A DNA stretch of 64,000 nt from an uncultured Ruminococcus sp. (GTDB taxonomy: Bacteria; Bacillota; Clostridia; Oscillospirales; Ruminococcaceae): assembly GCF_902762735.1 (NCBI RefSeq), contig NZ_CACWPP010000019.1:1-64000 (forward strand), read 5' to 3'. Below the pieces are notes generated by a model. It was not told the origin of the DNA, ran no database searches, and saw only the letters and a list, made by a program, of their open reading frames with translations. Shown piece by piece: positions 16,907 through 24,200 of the stretch. The first letter of the stretch is position 1; every line of letters starts with the position of its first letter. Made by a program: the position numbers and the translations under genes.

Positions 16907-18237
16907 GCCAGCGTCACCTTGAAAGACATCGACTCAAAGTACGACTTCATCACCCGCACCCTTTCTTTAACGGGCGATCTTTCCACCTCAGTTGTGGAAA
17001 TGAGGTCTATCTCCGCCAGTGTCTCGCCGTTGTAGCGCAGTTCCATCTTGCCCAGAACATCGCCTATCTCCACAGGTGCAACTATGTGGTCTTTCACGGT
17101 CACGATCTTCTCAACGTCCTCCACCTTGATATTTGCGGGCCACATTCTGCTGTAACCGCAGGCGGGTTTGAGGTTTGCGTAGTCCAGCTTTTTGCCGTAC
17201 TCCACCTTTACGTCGCGCACCTCGCTTATCTCGTTGATGAAATCCCTCTGCACCAGCATGTTGAAAGCCCACTCATACAGGTTGATGTGGTCGATGAAAT
17301 TGTAGTACACATCTTCATCGGCATACAGCGATTCGGGGTCTTCCTCGCCTTTCTTGATGTCCTCGGGCTGTTTCTCCAGCGGTGCGCCCAGCGTTACCGT
17401 CAGGTAGGTAGTGCCGTCACAGGTGGCATAGCTTGCGAAACATCTGCCTGCCGCATCGGTAGTGCCCGTCTTTATGCCCTTGCAGTAGCTGTAATAGTAT
17501 TTTGTATACTCGTTTATCATAAAGTCGGTGCTGGTAAGACTTGTTCCCTCAGGGTGGAAGTCGGTGGGTTCCATCGTGTAGAACGTGGTATTTACCAGCT
17601 CCCTGAAAACGGGGTAATTATCCAGCGCATACTCGCATATCTTCGCAATATCCTTTGCAGAAGAGAAGTTCTGCTGAGTGAACAGCCCGTGTGCGCAGGA
17701 GAAATGAGTGTGTTTAAGCCCCAGTTCGGTCACTTTTTCGTTCATCATATCCACAAATCGCGGGATATTTCCGCCCACATTCACCGCGATTATATTTGAA
17801 GCCTCGCAGGCAGACGGTATCAGGTTCGCCGCCAGCAAGTCGTAAGCACTTACCGATTCGTAGGGCTGTATATCGGCAGTAGAAGCCCCTGTGCCGTACA
17901 GTTCATCGAACGCTTCCGTGCCTGCCGACATTTTTTTAGCTTTCAGTTCATCTTCATCACCGCCCAGTTCGTCCAGCATGACCACCGCAGTCATCAGCTT
18001 TGTCAGCGATGCGGGAGGCACTTCCTTATCGCTGTTTATATCGACTATCGCCTCGCCCGTGTCCATATTTATCATATAAACACATTCTGAGTACAGCTTC
18101 AGCTCTTTGAGTTTGCCTTCATCATCTTTCACAGTGGGCTTGAAAGTCAGCGCCCCTGCGGGCAGGACACTGCTGACCATGACCGCAAAAGTGCATACCA
18201 CAGCTGTCAGCAAACGAAATTTGTTCTTCATACACAC
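16825..18237 (-). CDS. D-alanyl-D-alanine carboxypeptidase (DacF-like)
   Basis: Penicillin-binding-protein-type S11 peptidase of 470 residues that trims pentapeptide stems in peptidoglycan. It has an N-terminal signal peptide, the PASLTKLMTA motif (SxxK) and KTG in GIKTGTTDAAGR. A C-terminal membrane helix (ACVLGALLLYCIIVFLIA) and a basic tail follow. The middle motif, normally SxN, reads SAC (IPSACEASN). Start is ATG 18237 or ATG 18231. A promoter, TTGCAT (18294-18299), 17 bp, TATACT (18271-18276), lies directly upstream. Confidence 0.9.
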   Translation of the reverse strand: MCMKNKFRLLTAVVCTFAVMVSSVLPAGALTFKPTVKDDEGKLKELKLYSECVYMINMDTGEAIVDINSDKEVPPASLTKLMTAVVMLDELGGDEDELKAKKMSAGTEAFDELYGTGASTADIQPYESVSAYDLLAANLIPSACEASNIIAVNVGGNIPRFVDMMNEKVTELGLKHTHFSCAHGLFTQQNFSSAKDIAKICEYALDNYPVFRELVNTTFYTMEPTDFHPEGTSLTSTDFMINEYTKYYYSYCKGIKTGTTDAAGRCFASYATCDGTTYLTVTLGAPLEKQPEDIKKGEEDPESLYADEDVYYNFIDHINLYEWAFNMLVQRDFINEISEVRDVKVEYGKKLDYANLKPACGYSRMWPANIKVEDVEKIVTVKDHIVAPVEIGDVLGKMELRYNGETLAEIDLISTTEVERSPVKERVRVMKSYFESMSFKVTLACVLGALLLYCIIVFLIAQRKYLKRLK

Positions 18238-18270
18238 ACGACCTCTTCGCCATAAATTTTACACACATTC

Positions 18271-18299
18271 AGTATAGCACATTTTTACCTGTTATGCAA
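18271..18299 (-). promoter_or_regulatory. Promoter of the DacF-like gene
   Basis: Minus strand TTGCAT, 17-bp spacer, TATACT, with the start codon about 35 bases downstream. Confidence 0.65.
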
Positions 18300-18334
18300 G
18301 CAAAATTTGGGGAAATATGGGTGTATACAATGTG

Positions 18335-18379
18335 AAAAAGCAAAACGGTCAGCCGCACTGACAATATGCGGCTGACCGT
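18335..18379 (-). terminator. Intrinsic terminator of asnA
   Basis: Long stem ACGGTCAGCCGCA/TGCGGCTGACCGT (18345-18379) followed on the minus strand by TTTTGCTTTTT. Confidence 0.9.
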
Positions 18380-18427
18380 CATAATATTCATTTACTTTCT
18401 TATCCCGCCGAGATACGCGCGTATTTA

Positions 18428-19438
18428 TCAGAGCAGTGTGATGCCCTTTTCAGCGCACTTTTCGATCATGTCATCAGGCCAGATGCTCGACTGTACTTCA
18501 CCGATGTGAGCCTTTTCCAGCAGCAGCATGCAGAGCCTTGACTGACCGATACCGCCGCCGATAGTCAGCGGAAGTGTGCCGTTTGCTATCATCTTGTGAT
18601 AGTCGTACTGCATTCTGTCCTCAGCGTCAGCTTCTTTCAGCTGTGATGCCAGCGACTTCTCGTCAACTCTCACGCCCATCGAAGAGATCTCGATAGCGTT
18701 GTCCAGCACCTCGTCCCAGAAGAAAATATCGCCGTTGAGCGACCAGTCATCGTAGTCGGGCGCACGTCCGTCATGCTTCTCGCCGCTTTTCAGCTTGCCG
18801 CCTATCTGCATGATAAAAACTGTCTTTTTCTCCTTAGCGATGAGCTTCTCGCGCTCTTTCGGAGTCTTGTCGGGGTACATGTCCTCCAGTTCCTGTGTGG
18901 TCACAAAGAAAACGTCCTCGCTGATCTCGCCTTTCAGCTGTGGGTATCTCAGGCTGACCTTCCTCTTTGTGTAGACGATCGCCTTTACCACGCACTTTAC
19001 GGTCTCTTTCAGGAAATCGACCGTTCTCTGCTCTCTTCTGATGACCTTCTCCCAGTCCCACTGGTCAACGAAGATGGAGTGCAGGTTATCTGTATCATCA
19101 TCGCGGCGGATAGCGTTCATATCGGTGTAGATGCCCTCGCCCGCCTTATAGCCGTAGCGGTAGAGCGCCATTCTCTTCCACTTAGCCAGCGACTGCACCA
19201 CCTCAGCCTCGCAGTCGATCTCCTTGATGTCGAAGCTGACCTTGCGCTCAACGCCGTTGAGGTCATCATTTATGCCGCTTCCCTTTCTGACGATCAGCGG
19301 AGCGGAAACTCTGTCCAGCATCAGCTGTATGGACAGCGCCTGCTGAAATACGTCTTTGATATACTTGATAGCGTGCTGAGTTTCTCTCAGCGACAGTGCC
19401 GGAACATAGCCTTCCGGCAGATAGAGTGATCTTGACAT
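18428..19438 (-). CDS. asnA: Aspartate-ammonia ligase AsnA
   Basis: Ammonia-dependent asparagine synthetase of 336 residues, related to class II aminoacyl-tRNA synthetases. Recognisable segments are ETQHAIKYIKD.FQ, the SAPLIVRKGSGINDDLNG loop, VDQWDWEKVI and the GGGIGQSRLCMLLL active-site end. Makes asparagine from aspartate, ammonia and ATP in the cytoplasm. It has its own strong promoter and an early hairpin in the leader. It lies near asnS, which has an Asn T-box, so both ends of asparagine supply are encoded here. Confidence 0.97.
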   Translation of the reverse strand: MSRSLYLPEGYVPALSLRETQHAIKYIKDVFQQALSIQLMLDRVSAPLIVRKGSGINDDLNGVERKVSFDIKEIDCEAEVVQSLAKWKRMALYRYGYKAGEGIYTDMNAIRRDDDTDNLHSIFVDQWDWEKVIRREQRTVDFLKETVKCVVKAIVYTKRKVSLRYPQLKGEISEDVFFVTTQELEDMYPDKTPKEREKLIAKEKKTVFIMQIGGKLKSGEKHDGRAPDYDDWSLNGDIFFWDEVLDNAIEISSMGVRVDEKSLASQLKEADAEDRMQYDYHKMIANGTLPLTIGGGIGQSRLCMLLLEKAHIGEVQSSIWPDDMIEKCAEKGITLL

Positions 19439-19469
19439 AAAAACTCACTACCTTTCACATCTTTAAAGC

Positions 19470-19559
19470 AAAAAAGGACATTCCGACCGCCTCTCGCGAC
19501 CGGAACGTCCTTGTTCCTTACCATGCAATTATTATACACCAAAATTGCATTTTTGTCAA
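19470..19559 (-). promoter_or_regulatory. asnA promoter with early terminator-like leader hairpin
   Basis: Minus strand: TTGACA (19554-19559), 17-bp spacer, TATAAT (19531-19536). Starting about 25 bases after the -10 box, a GC-rich stem-loop (19474-19512, AAGGAC...GTCCTT arms) runs into six T residues, before the ribosome site. A short alternative hairpin GGAAC/GTTCC overlaps its 5' arm. This has the form of an attenuator; the signal is unknown. Confidence 0.7.
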
Positions 19560-19670
19560 GAGGTTTCCCATAAAAATAAGATAAACAGCGTATTTTTAAT
19601 GTATTTTTGTCATTCAGTCAATGCAAGATAACTGTTTTCAGCCTGCATTTGTATTATTCAGCGCCTTTTC

Positions 19671-20276
19671 TCAGAATGTAAGCACCCTGATGACCTTATA
19701 GCCGTTCTGACGTTTTCTGACGATGATGTTCACATAATTTCCCGCTCTGATATTCGCTCTGCCCGAAAACATGACATTCCTTGATGTCGCGCAGTATTCC
19801 AGCTTTTGCATGTCGTAATATATGAAAGTCACATTATCTCCGTGAGTCATAAAGACAAACGCTTTGACTTTCATAAGCGAGGGCGCATCTCTCAGGCAAT
19901 AAAGATCATAAGCAAAATGCAGTCCTGTCGCCGCAGTGAACAGCACCATCACATAGACAGCCGCCTGCCACATCTGCCACTCGTTCAAAATGAACAGGAA
20001 AAGCAGGCACATCGCACCCATTATGCCCGCAAGCACCAGATTGCTTTTCAGGATATGCCCTTTGACCATAGCCAGCACTTCAGGCGTTACAGCGCCGTAG
20101 CCCGACTGCGACAGCAGTTCATTCTTCACCCGCTGATCTATCTGCCGCATGTACTTTCTCAGCCTTAAATTATCGCGCAGTGAAAGGATACCCACAGGCA
20201 GACCGATCATAAAAGTCACAGGCACGAGTACAATGGCAGCTGAGAAAGCGACAAAAAGTCCGAACATAAATCCCAT
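19671..20276 (-). CDS. Hypothetical membrane protein
   Basis: A protein of 201 residues with about three hydrophobic helices: one near residues 8-33 and two around 78-120. A cytoplasmic-looking segment lies between them, and a basic beta-rich tail (RKRQNGYKVIRVLTF) ends the protein. I recognise no family. It begins 10 bases after the asnS stop with a poor ribosome site, so translation may depend on coupling. Likely last gene of the T-box-controlled unit; no clear terminator follows before the asnA promoter. Confidence 0.65.
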   Translation of the reverse strand: MGFMFGLFVAFSAAIVLVPVTFMIGLPVGILSLRDNLRLRKYMRQIDQRVKNELLSQSGYGAVTPEVLAMVKGHILKSNLVLAGIMGAMCLLFLFILNEWQMWQAAVYVMVLFTAATGLHFAYDLYCLRDAPSLMKVKAFVFMTHGDNVTFIYYDMQKLEYCATSRNVMFSGRANIRAGNYVNIIVRKRQNGYKVIRVLTF

Positions 20277-20286
20277 AGCTATATAA

Positions 20287-21660
20287 TTATCTGATAGAAC
20301 CTACCGTTCTCGGGAACATGATGACATCTCTTATGTTCTGTACGCCTGTGGTGTACATTATAAGTCTTTCAAAGCCCAGACCGAAGCCGCCGTGAGGTAC
20401 AGTGCCGTACTTTCTCAGGTCAAGGTAGTCGCTGTACAGGTCGAGGTTCATGTTTCTCTCCTTCATAGCGGCTATCAGCTTATCGTAATCAGCTTCTCTC
20501 TCACTGCCGCCGATTATCTCGCCGACACCGGGTACGAGCAGGTCAACAGCCGCAACGGTCTTGCCGTCGGGGTTCTGCTTCATGTAGAAGCTCTTTATCT
20601 CCTTAGGATAATCGGTAACGAAAACTGCCTTGCCGAACACCTTTTCGGACAGGTATCTCTCATGTTCTGTCTGGAGGTCACAGCCCCACTCAACGGGATA
20701 AACGAAGTTCTCGCCCGACTTTTTCAGCAGTTCGATAGCTTCTGTGTAGGTAACTCTGCCGAAATCGTGGCTGATAAGCTCTTCCAGTCTTGCTTTGAGA
20801 CCCTTTTCAAAATGCGCATCGAAGAAAGCTATCTCATCGGGGCACTTTTCAAGAACAGTGCCGATGACATGCTTTACCATATCCTCAGCGACTTCTATGA
20901 CATCATCGAGTTCAGCGAAAGCTATCTCAGGCTCAACGTGCCAGAACTCGGCAAGGTGCTTGGGTGTGTTGGAGTTCTCAGCCCTGAACGAAGGACCGAA
21001 AGTATATATCTTGCCCATAGCGGTAGCCGCCATCTCGCCTTCCAGCTGACCCGACACCGACAGACCTGCGCGTCTGCCGAAGAAATCAGCGGCATCGTAA
21101 TCGTCCTCAGTCTTGTAATCCTGCGAAAAACCGATGGTAGTCACTCTGAACATCTCGCCTGCGCCCTCGCAGTCAGAACCTGTTATCAGGGGAGTATTCA
21201 CATAGATGAAATTCCTGTCCTGATAGTAGCTGTGAATAGCCTGTGCCAGCACCGAGCGAACTCTCATAACAGCGTTGAAAGTGTTCGTCCTGCCTCTCAG
21301 GTGGGGCATGGTGCGCAGAAATTCCAGCGTATGACCTTTCTTCTGGAGAGGGTAATCCTGCGGACAGTCGCCCAGCACAGTAATATCGGCGGGTGTGACA
21401 TTTATCTCGGCAGCATTTCTGCCCTCTACCAGCTTGCCCACAACTTTAAGGGAAGTTCCCACGCGGGGAATATCCTTATAATCGGGGTCATCAGCCTTAT
21501 CTATAACGACCTGCACATTTTTCAGCGCAGTACCGTCATTCAGCTCAACAAAAGCCACATTTTTCGAGTTTCTCGAAGTTCTTACCCAGCCGCAGACAGT
21601 CACGGTCTGTCCGATGAGTTCCTTATTCTGCAATACTTCTTTAATATCAATATGTTTCAT
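20287..21660 (-). CDS. asnS: Asparaginyl-tRNA synthetase
   Basis: Class IIb aminoacyl-tRNA synthetase of 457 residues that charges tRNA-Asn. It has an N-terminal OB-fold (VTVCGWVRTSRNSKNVAFVELNDG), class II motif 2 (FRAENSNTPKHLAEFWHVEPE), and motif 3 GFGLGFERLIMYTTG. The frame is open six codons upstream, but ATG 21660 is preferred because GAAAGGAAG lies at the right distance. An Asn-specific T-box lies upstream, with a lipoprotein gene in between. Length is typical. Confidence 0.97.
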   Translation of the reverse strand: MKHIDIKEVLQNKELIGQTVTVCGWVRTSRNSKNVAFVELNDGTALKNVQVVIDKADDPDYKDIPRVGTSLKVVGKLVEGRNAAEINVTPADITVLGDCPQDYPLQKKGHTLEFLRTMPHLRGRTNTFNAVMRVRSVLAQAIHSYYQDRNFIYVNTPLITGSDCEGAGEMFRVTTIGFSQDYKTEDDYDAADFFGRRAGLSVSGQLEGEMAATAMGKIYTFGPSFRAENSNTPKHLAEFWHVEPEIAFAELDDVIEVAEDMVKHVIGTVLEKCPDEIAFFDAHFEKGLKARLEELISHDFGRVTYTEAIELLKKSGENFVYPVEWGCDLQTEHERYLSEKVFGKAVFVTDYPKEIKSFYMKQNPDGKTVAAVDLLVPGVGEIIGGSEREADYDKLIAAMKERNMNLDLYSDYLDLRKYGTVPHGGFGLGFERLIMYTTGVQNIRDVIMFPRTVGSIR

Positions 21661-21713
21661 AGCTTTTCTTCCTTTCAATAAATATAATTTACAGTTTAAT
21701 GCAATCTATTTTT

Positions 21714-22502
21714 TCAGTCAAGAACAGTCGTTTGTGGCGGTTCGGTAGGTTGAGGTTCTGGTTCGGTATATTGAGTTTCTGTTTCAATATAATCTAATGT
21801 GGTATAAATATTTGGTTCGGCGTTGGATTTTTCACAAAACTCTATTTCACCATTCATCAAAACAGCATACCAACCGTTTATACTGCCAACAGCAACCAAA
21901 ACAGTACCTTTATCAAACCTATATAACTGATCCGATTTTTCGTCTGGCGCATAATACAGTTCTGTATCAGTAATAAGCCTGATTTCTTCATTATGCGTGA
22001 ATGGAATATAGGTTCTATCAAATTCAACACTCTTAGTCACAGTCGTACCTACAAATGCTCTATTTCCAGATGTTTCAGGGATATACGGCTTACATACATC
22101 GCATGAAGAGTAACCTTTATCGTTCATCATGTCCATACCAATATCCATCAATAATTCATAGTCCTCACTTTTATCTTCCAGTGTGTGACAATCAACATCG
22201 TGAACTATATTGGAGTTGTGATTAAGAATGTAGAATAAATGGCGTTCTTTAGCAGGTTCAACTGCGTCATCTGATAATGTAGTCAAAGTTTCTGTTTCAG
22301 CCGTAGTTTCTTTCGGAACATCGGTAACTTTTTCAACCAATGTTTCATTTTTACTTAAATCTAAACTTGATGAAATATCAACATCTGTATTTGCAGAAAC
22401 GGCTTCTTCAGAACTAGCATAAAATGAAGATTGATCTTTACCAGAATTCGCACATCCGCCCAAAATACCGCACATAATAATCACAAATACTATTTTTTTC
22501 AT
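21714..22502 (-). CDS. Lipoprotein with Cys/His motif, in the asnS T-box unit
   Basis: A protein of 262 residues with lipobox ILGGC (Cys 17). A Ser/Thr/Glu-rich linker leads to a segment HDVDCHTL...GYSSCDVCKP resembling the zinc-binding GY.PC..C.P motif of Ada-like and secreted nuclease-associated proteins. An SH3-like region (TELYYAPDEKSDQLYRF...GWYAVLMNGEIEF) and a Pro/Thr tail follow. The coding DNA is visibly richer in A+T than its neighbours, suggesting recent arrival. GAGGTG precedes ATG 22502. Function unknown. Confidence 0.75.
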   Translation of the reverse strand: MKKIVFVIIMCGILGGCANSGKDQSSFYASSEEAVSANTDVDISSSLDLSKNETLVEKVTDVPKETTAETETLTTLSDDAVEPAKERHLFYILNHNSNIVHDVDCHTLEDKSEDYELLMDIGMDMMNDKGYSSCDVCKPYIPETSGNRAFVGTTVTKSVEFDRTYIPFTHNEEIRLITDTELYYAPDEKSDQLYRFDKGTVLVAVGSINGWYAVLMNGEIEFCEKSNAEPNIYTTLDYIETETQYTEPEPQPTEPPQTTVLD

Positions 22503-22581
22503 TTGAGTATCACCTCACTTCCAAAATGTGCTGTTGATATTATGGGTTATTTGCACACAGCCGCACCGCTTTTTTGGCAAT

Positions 22582-22850
22582 AAAAAAAGCCCTCGTCCAA
22601 AAAACAGGACGAAAGCTGCAAGCCATCGCGGTACCACCTGAATTACAAATCGCTCAAAAGCATTATCCGAGCGTTGTCACTCTTATCCTCATAACGTGAG
22701 GAACACGTCTTTCCTACTGAGCTTCCGCCGTTCGGTCTGCCGCTCGCGGGTGTTATTCGCAAAGGCTCTTCTGCGCGGCTCACACCTCTCCCGCGCTCTC
22801 TGTGAGTGAAATACCTGTGTTACTTCTCCCGGTCATAGCGTTTGAAAAAT
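22582..22850 (-). ncRNA. T-box riboswitch, asparagine-specific (specifier AAC)
   Basis: On the minus strand the T-box sequence CAGGTGGTACCGCG (22627-22640) is followed by GCTTGCAGCTTTCGTCC and a terminator (GTCC-loop-GGAC and T7, 22582-22612). Stem I has the AGAGAG and GGTGTGAGCC elements. The specifier region reads GAATAACACC, giving codon AAC (22752-22754), i.e. Asn. Uncharged tRNA-Asn should favour readthrough to the lipoprotein gene and asnS. Confidence 0.93.
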
Positions 22851-22859
22851 ATTGTATGT

Positions 22860-22888
22860 ATTATAACACCTTTTTCCCGATTTGTCAA
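22860..22888 (-). promoter_or_regulatory. Promoter of the T-box leader
   Basis: Minus strand TTGACA (22883-22888), 17-bp spacer, TATAAT (22860-22865), just upstream of the T-box. Confidence 0.88.
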
Positions 22889-22942
22889 GTGGGCAGTACT
22901 GTATTTTTTCAAGAACATGTTGGGATACATCAGATCCACGGC

Positions 22943-22971
22943 TTGATTTTTCAAGATGATTATGGTATAAT
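22943..22971 (+). promoter_or_regulatory. Promoter upstream of the repeat array and ABC operon
   Basis: TTGATT (22943-22948), 17-bp spacer, TATAAT (22966-22971). The next gene starts about 525 bp away, beyond the tandem repeats, so the 5' leader would contain the array. Confidence 0.6.
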
Positions 22972-23024
22972 ATAGGTTAATTCATATATTGTTGACATAA
23001 TGGCGGAAGTCTGCCTCTTTGACA

Positions 23025-23450
23025 AGTGTTTTGCGGTGCGCTGCATTTTCAGCCAAAAAGGGCAAAAACAAACTTCCGTACAGCGGGAGCTTTTTCGCCT
23101 TGACCGCAGTGAGAAACGCTGTATGAGGGGGCGAGCCGCCCCCAAAAAAGTGTGGGGCTAGCCGGTCACCATTTAAGATAATCGGGCAAAAACAAACTTC
23201 CGTACATGCCAAAGAGCGAGAGCTTTTGCGCCTTGACCGCAGTGAGAAACGCTGTGTGCGGGGGCGAGCCGCCCCCCCAAAAAAAGCGTGGGGCTAGCCG
23301 GTCACCATTTAAGATAATCGGGCAAAACAAGACTTTTGGGCATGCCAAAGAGCGAGAGCTTTTTCGCCTTGACCGCAGTGAGAAACGCTGTGTGCGGGGG
23401 CGAGCCGTCCCCCCAAAAAAAGCGTGGAGCTAGCCGGTCACCATTAAGAA
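23025..23450. repeat. Tandem array of 136-bp units
   Basis: The motif GCTAGCCGGTCACC recurs with GCCGGTCACC at 23161, 23297 and 23433, an exact period of 136 bp. Two full units and a shorter first unit (lacking about 15 bp) are present. Each unit holds GACCGCAGTGAGAAACGCTG and a GGGGCGAGCCGCCCC-type hairpin with an adjacent A-run. Short open frames through the array are not credible genes. The region 22503-23495 otherwise holds the T-box and two promoters. Confidence 0.9.
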
Positions 23451-23495
23451 GCGTGGGGGCTTGGGGGCTTCGCCCCATTTAGAATAGGAGTAAAA

Positions 23496-24200
23496 ATGAG
23501 TGCATTTGTTGAATTTAAGAACGTAAAGAAAACTTACAAGACAGGCGAAGTCGAGATACATGCGCTGAAAGATGCCACCTTTGAGATAGGCAAGGGCGAA
23601 TTCTGCGTTATCGTCGGCGCATCGGGCGCGGGCAAAACGACTATACTGAATATTCTGGGCGGAATGGATACGCTGACATCGGGCAGTGTCAGGCTGGACG
23701 GGCGTGAGATCTCCAAACTCAGCAAAAAGGAGCTGACCGCTTACAGACGATATGACATCGGCTTTGTATTCCAGTTCTACAACCTGGTGCAGAACCTGAC
23801 CGCTAAGGAGAATGTTGAGCTGGCGGCGCAGATCTGCAAAGACCCGCTCGATGCGGAAGAAGTGCTGAAACAGGTGGGACTGGGAGAGCGAATGAAGAAC
23901 TTTCCCGCACAGCTTTCGGGCGGTGAGCAGCAGCGTGTGGCTATCGCGAGGGCGCTCGCCAAAAACCCGAAACTTCTGCTGTGCGATGAGCCTACGGGTG
24001 CGCTGGACTACAACACGGGCAAGGCGGTGCTGAAACTTTTGCAGGACACCTGCCGCAAAAAGGGCATGACCGTCGTGGTCATCACCCACAACTCGGCGCT
24101 GGCGGCTATGGCTGACAGGATAATCACCGTGAAAAGCGGCACAGTCGAAAGCATGCGCCTGAACACCGAGATAGTCGATGTCGAAGATATTGAGTGGTGA
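23496..24200 (+). CDS. ABC transporter ATP-binding protein (MacB/LolD type)
   Basis: A protein of 234 residues. Walker A is [12 protein letters not shown], the Q-loop is FVFQFYNLV, the signature is [15 protein letters not shown], Walker B is [12 protein letters not shown] and the switch His is in VVITHN. It belongs to the subfamily that partners FtsX-like permeases. These transporters usually do mechanical work (lipoprotein, antimicrobial or peptide handling) rather than classical uptake. AGGAG precedes ATG 23496. The stop overlaps the permease start, so the two proteins are made together. Cytoplasmic, membrane-associated. Confidence 0.94.
   Translation: MSAFVEFKNVKKTYKTGEVEIHALKDATFEIGKGEFCVIVGASGAGKTTILNILGGMDTLTSGSVRLDGREISKLSKKELTAYRRYDIGFVFQFYNLVQNLTAKENVELAAQICKDPLDAEEVLKQVGLGERMKNFPAQLSGGEQQRVAIARALAKNPKLLLCDEPTGALDYNTGKAVLKLLQDTCRKKGMTVVVITHNSALAAMADRIITVKSGTVESMRLNTEIVDVEDIEW

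Noticed and set aside
20392..21681. A 429-codon plus-strand frame opposite asnS
   Set aside because: Antisense shadow; asnS motifs are complete on the minus strand.
22980..23460. CRISPR array at the 136-bp tandem repeats
   Set aside because: The units are 136 bp and repeat over their whole length, with no distinct spacers, and no cas genes are near.
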